Shown here: piece after piece, positions 60,271 through 64,000 of the stretch
How the letters are laid out: the number at the start of each line of letters is the position of its first letter
Position numbering within the stretch: the first letter of the stretch is position 1
Source: Oscillospiraceae bacterium
Lineage (GTDB): Bacteria > Bacillota > Clostridia > Oscillospirales > Ruminococcaceae
NCBI GenBank assembly: GCA_025757845.1
Contig: CP107211.1
Coordinates: forward strand, 2,232,001-2,296,000
Reading direction: 5' to 3'
Length of the DNA: 64,000 nucleotides
Notes under the pieces: generated by a model
Told to the model about the DNA's origin: nothing
Database searches by the model: none
Seen by the model: the letters and a program-made list of their open reading frames with translations, nothing else
Program-made: the position numbers and the translations under genes

Positions 60271-60567
60271 TTACTTCAGCAGGTCGGCGTAGGCGCTGTC
60301 CTTTTTCTTCTGCAGGTACAGCACGAACTTGGAGCCGATCACCTGCACGCAGTCCGCACCAGTGGCCTCGGCCAGCAGCTGGGAAGCCTCGCGGGCGTTG
60401 TACATGCTGTTTTCCAGCACCTTGAGCTTGATGAGTTCCCGGGCGTCCAGGCAGTCCTTCACGCCCTGGACCATGGTGTCGTCGATCTCACCCTTGCCCA
60501 CAATGTAAACGGGGTCCATGGTGTTTGCCTTGCCGCGCAGAATGGCGCGCTGTTTGCTCGTCAACAT
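60271..60567 (-). CDS. yhbY: YhbY-type RNA-binding protein, CRM domain (98 aa)
   Basis: The single CRM domain reads M-L-T-S-K-Q-R-A-I-L-R-G-K-A, then V-Y-I-V-G-K-G-E-I-D, then E-L-I-K-L-K-V-L-E-N and V-I-G-S-K-F-V-L-Y. YhbY/CRS1-YhbY proteins associate with pre-50S particles. The usual G-K-G-G is G-K-G-E here. It is followed at once by nadD. A MITE-like repeat separates it from rdgB. Confidence 0.93.
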   Translation of the reverse strand: MLTSKQRAILRGKANTMDPVYIVGKGEIDDTMVQGVKDCLDARELIKLKVLENSMYNAREASQLLAEATGADCVQVIGSKFVLYLQKKKDSAYADLLK

Positions 60568-60654
60568 AATTTTTTCTCCTTTATTTTGAGGTTGATATTA
60601 CGGATCTTTCAATTTTACTTTTTCACGGGATGAGGCGTATCTGTCAGCGGCCTC

Positions 60655-60780
60655 GCCCTCTCAGGCACTTTCGCGCCAGTTCTCCCAAAGGGAGAGCCTC
60701 TGGCGAAGAGATAAAGTTTGTGGTTTTGCCAAGGCCTCTCCCTTCGGGAGAGGTGCCGAACAAGGTGAGGCGGAGAGGGC
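60655..60780. repeat. MITE-like intergenic repeat, copy 4
   Basis: Left end GCCCTCTCAGGC and right end GGCGGAGAGGGC, with TCTCCC/GGGAGA palindromes inside. It lies in the gap between yhbY and rdgB, within an otherwise compact operon. Confidence 0.82.
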
Positions 60781-60801
60781 GAGCCTGTTTCAGTCTTATA
60801 A

Positions 60802-61494
60802 TTATTTCAACTCGATCTCTACCGTTCCAGATACCTGTGCGATGATGCCTTCTTCCGTGACTGCACCCAAAAACTCCGGCAGCTGCTTTTCCAGCACAGC
60901 CAGCGCGTTGCCGCGGTGGCTGATGGCGTCCTTTTCGTCCGGGGTCAGCTGGGCATAGCTGCGGTGCTCGGTGTTGGGGCGCTTGTCCCGCTTGCCCACG
61001 CCGCAGTCTGCGGGGATGAACAGCGGGTCGTACCCGAAACCGTAGTCCCCGTTCAGCCGCTCGAAGGCGATGCTGCCCGGACACTCGCCCATGCAGGTCA
61101 GGTGTCGGCCGTCCGGCAGGATGAAGCACACCGCCGAAACAAACTTTGCCCCGCGCTTTCCCTCCGGGACCTCCTTCATGGCGTCCAGCAGCTTGTCGTT
61201 GTTGGCCTCGTCATCGCCGTGGTGGCCGCAGTAACGGGCACTGTAGACGCCGGGTGCACCGCCCAGTGCGTCCACACACAGGCCGGAATCATCGGCGATG
61301 GTGGGCAGACCGCTGACCTTGCAGATCGTTTCAGCCTTGATGAGGGCATTCTCTGCAAAGGTGGTGCCCGTCTCGTCCGGCTCGATGGTGATGCCCAGTT
61401 CCTTCTGGCTCACCACCTCGTGGCCCTGCGCTTCCAGGATGCGGCGCAGTTCGCGGAGCTTTCCGGCATTGCCGGTGGCTGCACAAATTTTCAT
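60802..61494 (-). CDS. rdgB: XTP/dITP diphosphatase RdgB/HAM1 (230 aa)
   Basis: The Ham1 fold shows A-A-T-G-N-A-G-K-L-R-E-L at the start, then T-T-F-A-E-N-A-L-I-K-A, A-D-D-S-G-L-C-V-D-A-L, P-G-V-Y-S-A-R-Y, and G-D-Y-G-F-G-Y-D-P-L-F-I. It hydrolyses ITP, dITP and XTP to keep them out of nucleic acids. The C-terminus runs about 30 residues beyond the usual end (200 aa), with no recognised motif. It follows ftsY by 82 bases that hold a partial repeat. Confidence 0.95.
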   Translation of the reverse strand: MKICAATGNAGKLRELRRILEAQGHEVVSQKELGITIEPDETGTTFAENALIKAETICKVSGLPTIADDSGLCVDALGGAPGVYSARYCGHHGDDEANNDKLLDAMKEVPEGKRGAKFVSAVCFILPDGRHLTCMGECPGSIAFERLNGDYGFGYDPLFIPADCGVGKRDKRPNTEHRSYAQLTPDEKDAISHRGNALAVLEKQLPEFLGAVTEEGIIAQVSGTVEIELK

Positions 61495-61510
61495 TGGTTT
61501 CTCCTTTTTT

Positions 61511-61576
61511 CAAAGCTCCCCGTTCGGGGGGAGTTCCGTCCCCGCGCCGCAGGATGCGGACGGGACGGTGAGAGGG
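61511..61576. repeat. Partial MITE-like repeat
   Basis: A shortened copy starting with an AAGCTCCCCG-ttcgg-GGGGAG hairpin-like stretch and ending GGTGAGAGGG, like the right end of the full copies. The left part is missing. Confidence 0.6.
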
Positions 61577-62515
61577 TCAGTGCTTCCACTCACGCGGCAG
61601 CAGCTCTTCCACAAAGCCCTCCGGGGTGAAGGGCAGCAGGTCGTCGATGCCCTCGCCCACGCCGATGAAGCGCACCGGCAGGCCCAGACGCTGCTTGACC
61701 GCCACGACGCAGCCGCCCTTGGCGGTACCGTCCAGCTTGGTCAGGATGATGCCGGTGGCATCCGCGGCCTTACAGAACTCCCGCGCCTGGCTGATGGCAT
61801 TCTGGCCGGTGATGGCGTCCAGTACCAGCAGGGTCTCCAGGCTGGCCTCCGGGGCCGCCTTTTTGACGCTGCGGCTGATCTTGGACAGCTCGGCCATCAG
61901 GTTGGACTTGTTGTGCAGGCGGCCTGCGGTGTCGGCAATGACCATGTCGTAGCCGCGGGCGGTGGCGGACTTGACGGTGTCAAAGATGACCGCCGCCGGG
62001 TCGGCACCCTCTCCGGCCTTCACGATGGGCACCCCTGCGCGGTCGGCCCAGATCTCCAGCTGCTCACTGGCAGCAGCACGGAAGGTATCGCCTGCAGCCA
62101 GCATCACCCGCTTGCCCTGCCGGGTGTAGTAATCGGCCAGTTTGGCAATGCTGGTGGTCTTGCCCACGCCGTTGACCCCGATGACCAGAATGACGGCGGG
62201 CTTGCCGCTCAGGTCCATCTCAGCTTCCGGCGTCATCTCCTCGGCAATGATGTCGCGCAGGGCATCTGCCGCCTGTTCGCCGGTCTTGAGGCCCTTTTCC
62301 TGCACGCGGTCGCGCAGCTTGTCCACCAGATGGACCGCCACATCGCCGCCCACGTCGGCCAGGATCAGCTTTTCTTCCAGCTCATCGTACATGTCATCGT
62401 CGATCACGCTGCCGGTGAGCGTATTCATAATGCTGCCCCAGAAGCCGGTGCGGGTCTTTTCCAGGCCCGTTTTCATCTTGTCTTTTTCTTTTTTTCCGAA
62501 TCCGAAGAACCCCAT
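61577..62515 (-). CDS. ftsY: Signal-recognition-particle receptor FtsY (312 aa)
   Basis: The NG domain is complete: G1 G-V-N-G-V-G-K-T-T-S-I-A-K-L-A, G3 I-A-D-T-A-G-R, and G4 T-K-L-D-G-T-A-K-G-G. The long acidic A-domain of E. coli is missing and only a short basic N-terminus is present, as in many Gram-positives. FtsY pairs with Ffh to deliver membrane proteins to the translocon. It is preceded by smc with a 34-base gap; smc-ftsY is a conserved pair. Confidence 0.97.
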   Translation of the reverse strand: MGFFGFGKKEKDKMKTGLEKTRTGFWGSIMNTLTGSVIDDDMYDELEEKLILADVGGDVAVHLVDKLRDRVQEKGLKTGEQAADALRDIIAEEMTPEAEMDLSGKPAVILVIGVNGVGKTTSIAKLADYYTRQGKRVMLAAGDTFRAAASEQLEIWADRAGVPIVKAGEGADPAAVIFDTVKSATARGYDMVIADTAGRLHNKSNLMAELSKISRSVKKAAPEASLETLLVLDAITGQNAISQAREFCKAADATGIILTKLDGTAKGGCVVAVKQRLGLPVRFIGVGEGIDDLLPFTPEGFVEELLPREWKH

Positions 62516-62549
62516 GGTGTCCTCCTTTGTATTTTTCTTTTATTATATA

Positions 62550-64000
62550 TCAGGAAACCAGCGTCGCGTCAACCTGTTCCAGATCCAGTTTGAGCAGCTT
62601 GGACACGCCGTCCTCCTGCATGGTCACGCCATAGAGCACGTTGGCAGCTTCCATCGTGCCGCGGCGGTGGGTGATGACGATGAACTGGGTCTTGTCGCTC
62701 ACCCGGCGCAGATACTGGGCAAACCGCACCACGTTGGCGTCGTCCAGTGCTGCCTCGATCTCGTCCAGAATGCAGAACGGAGCCGGGTTGACCGCCAGAA
62801 TGGCAAAGTAGATGCTGATGGCCACCAGCGCCTGTTCGCCGCCGGAAAGGGCCTCCAGATTCTTGATGACCTTGCCCGGCGGGGCCACCCGGATGCCGAT
62901 GCCGGAGGAGAGCACATCGCTCTCATCTTCCAGCATCAGGCTGGCTTCGCCGCCGCCGAACAGCTCGGCAAAGACGCGGCCAAAGTTTTCGTTGATGGCG
63001 CGGAAGCTGTCGGTGAAGATCTCCCGCATCTGAGCTGAGAGTTTCGAGATCATGCGGGACAGCTCATTTCGGCTCTCCTCCACATCGGTCACCTGCGTGA
63101 CCAGCGCGTCATACCGCGCCTTGACCTCTTTGTATTCCTCAATGGCGCTCACGTTCACGCTGCCCAGCGCACGGATCTTGCCGCGCAGGTCGGCCACCTG
63201 TGCCCGCAAAGCGGGCAGGCTGTCGAACTCCACACAAAGCGCCTCGGCCTGACTGACCGAAAGCTGATATTCATCCCACAGCTTTGCCACGGTCTGGTCG
63301 TATTCGTTCTCGGCCGCCGCCTTGCGCTCTGCCAGACGGGCCATCTCCCGGCTCATTTCCTCGCGGCTGTCGGCCGCTGTGCGGGCACGGGCCAGCGTTT
63401 CGGTCTCCGCCTGCTGGCGGGCCAGACGTTTCTGGGTCGCCTCGCGGATCTCAGTTTCCTTCTGTGCAATGGTGGTCTGGCTGTCGGCGCGGGTCTGCCG
63501 GATGTCCGCGATCTCGGCACGGCAGGCGTCGCTGCGGGCGGCCAGTGCCGCCACGCTCTCTTCCAGTGAGGTTCGGCGGGCGGCGGCATCCCTGGCCCGC
63601 TGTTCCAGCGCGGCGATCTGGCTGTAGGCCAGCTCCGCGTCCTTCTGGCGGGTCACCTGTTCCAGCCGCTTGGCGCTCAGGTCCTGTGCCAGCGCATTCT
63701 GCCGGGTCAGGAAGCTGTCATCGCCCTCCGCGATGCGGCTCATCTCGGCGGTGCGCCGGTCGATCTTTTCAGTGAGCTCTGCCTGCAGCTTTGCGGCGTC
63801 CTCTGCCTTTGCGCGGCTGTCGGCCAGCGCAGCCTGCAGGGTGTCGATCTCCTGTCGGCGGGCGTTCCGTGCCGTTTCCAGCTGGGCGGCAGCGGCTTCC
63901 AGCCGCTTCTGCTCTGCCTCAGCACGCACCCGGTCATTGGCTGCGGTGATCTGCTCGCTGGCGGTAGCGGTCAGCTCAGCCTGCAGGGCGTCCACCTGTT
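62550..64000 (-). CDS. smc: Chromosome segregation protein SMC (C-terminal 483 residues, 5' end outside window)
   Basis: Only the C-terminal part is seen. About 300 residues of Ala/Gln/Glu/Arg-rich coiled coil are followed by the C-terminal ABC half-domain with L-E-A-L-S-G-G-E-Q-A-L-V-A-I (signature) and F-C-I-L-D-E-I-E-A-A-L-D-D (Walker B). The D-loop and I-T-H-R-R-G switch follow. The hinge and the Walker A half lie beyond 64000. The order smc-ftsY-rdgB matches Clostridia. The Walker B Glu is present, so the protein should hydrolyse ATP. Confidence 0.95.
   Translation of the reverse strand, partial: QVDALQAELTATASEQITAANDRVRAEAEQKRLEAAAAQLETARNARRQEIDTLQAALADSRAKAEDAAKLQAELTEKIDRRTAEMSRIAEGDDSFLTRQNALAQDLSAKRLEQVTRQKDAELAYSQIAALEQRARDAAARRTSLEESVAALAARSDACRAEIADIRQTRADSQTTIAQKETEIREATQKRLARQQAETETLARARTAADSREEMSREMARLAERKAAAENEYDQTVAKLWDEYQLSVSQAEALCVEFDSLPALRAQVADLRGKIRALGSVNVSAIEEYKEVKARYDALVTQVTDVEESRNELSRMISKLSAQMREIFTDSFRAINENFGRVFAELFGGGEASLMLEDESDVLSSGIGIRVAPPGKVIKNLEALSGGEQALVAISIYFAILAVNPAPFCILDEIEAALDDANVVRFAQYLRRVSDKTQFIVITHRRGTMEAANVLYGVTMQEDGVSKLLKLDLEQVDATLVS

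Overview
The window looks like chromosomal DNA of a high-GC, low-oxygen gut Firmicute of the Oscillospiraceae/Ruminococcaceae, most likely Faecalibacterium or a close relative. This is inferred from several things seen together: a class III preQ1 riboswitch in front of queT (a class known mainly from this group), a group-B type [FeFe] hydrogenase, an Fhs gene behind a ZTP riboswitch, strict-anaerobe Fe-S proteins, and Gram-positive gene orders (yceD-rpmF; smc-ftsY-rdgB-yhbY-nadD-yqeK-LCP-rsfS-leuS). No 16S gene is present, so the species is not proven.

Region 1 (1 to about 5313) is the end of an integrated mobile element, more AT-rich than the rest. It carries a partial XRE repressor, small zinc-ribbon proteins, a sigma-70 region-4-like protein, a MazF/PemK-like protein overlapping a ParB-like protein, an excisionase and a tyrosine integrase. 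Long leaders between these genes are full of hairpins and terminators. The element stops at the 3' end of tRNA-Pro(GGG), the probable attachment site.

Region 2 (5314 to 12240, minus strand) is an operon: periplasmic-adaptor-like protein, MacB-type ATPase, MacB-type permease, SLH-domain surface protein, comF. Region 3 (12280 to 22300) is a mosaic of single genes: an FMN-dependent hydroxy-acid dehydrogenase, tRNA-Ser(GGA), a divergent Crp/Fnr and dicluster-ferredoxin pair, a ricin-type lectin with a histone-H1-like tail, a MATE pump, two lipoproteins and a PsiE-like membrane protein.

Region 4 (22310 to 30023, minus) holds housekeeping genes: plsY, der, a DUF512 radical-SAM-like protein, rpmF, yceD, a small P-loop protein, pgi and a D,D-carboxypeptidase. 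Region 5 (30225 to 42455, plus) holds mtaB, the hydrogenase, a pyridoxal-kinase-like gene, trmL, degV, preQ1-III/queT, a HAD phosphatase, secA and an M20 amidohydrolase. Region 6 (42512 to 47294, minus) is iscS-thiI-cinA followed by a degenerate, membrane-anchored CinA-like paralogue. Region 7 (47371 to 54219) has a 103-bp tandem repeat, ZTP riboswitch/fhs, an SGNH hydrolase, small conserved proteins, efp, a TIM-barrel/YqeG pair and rpsU. Region 8 (54441 to 64000, minus) is the translation/NAD/division cluster from smc down to leuS.

A family of about 125-bp palindromic, MITE-like repeats with CCCTCTCAG/CTGAGAGGG ends occurs at least four times between genes. The observations most worth following up are the CinA-like pseudo-enzyme, the lectin with a histone-like tail, the hairpin-rich leaders of the mobile element and the two riboswitches. 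I did not find a complete new defence or secretion system in the window.
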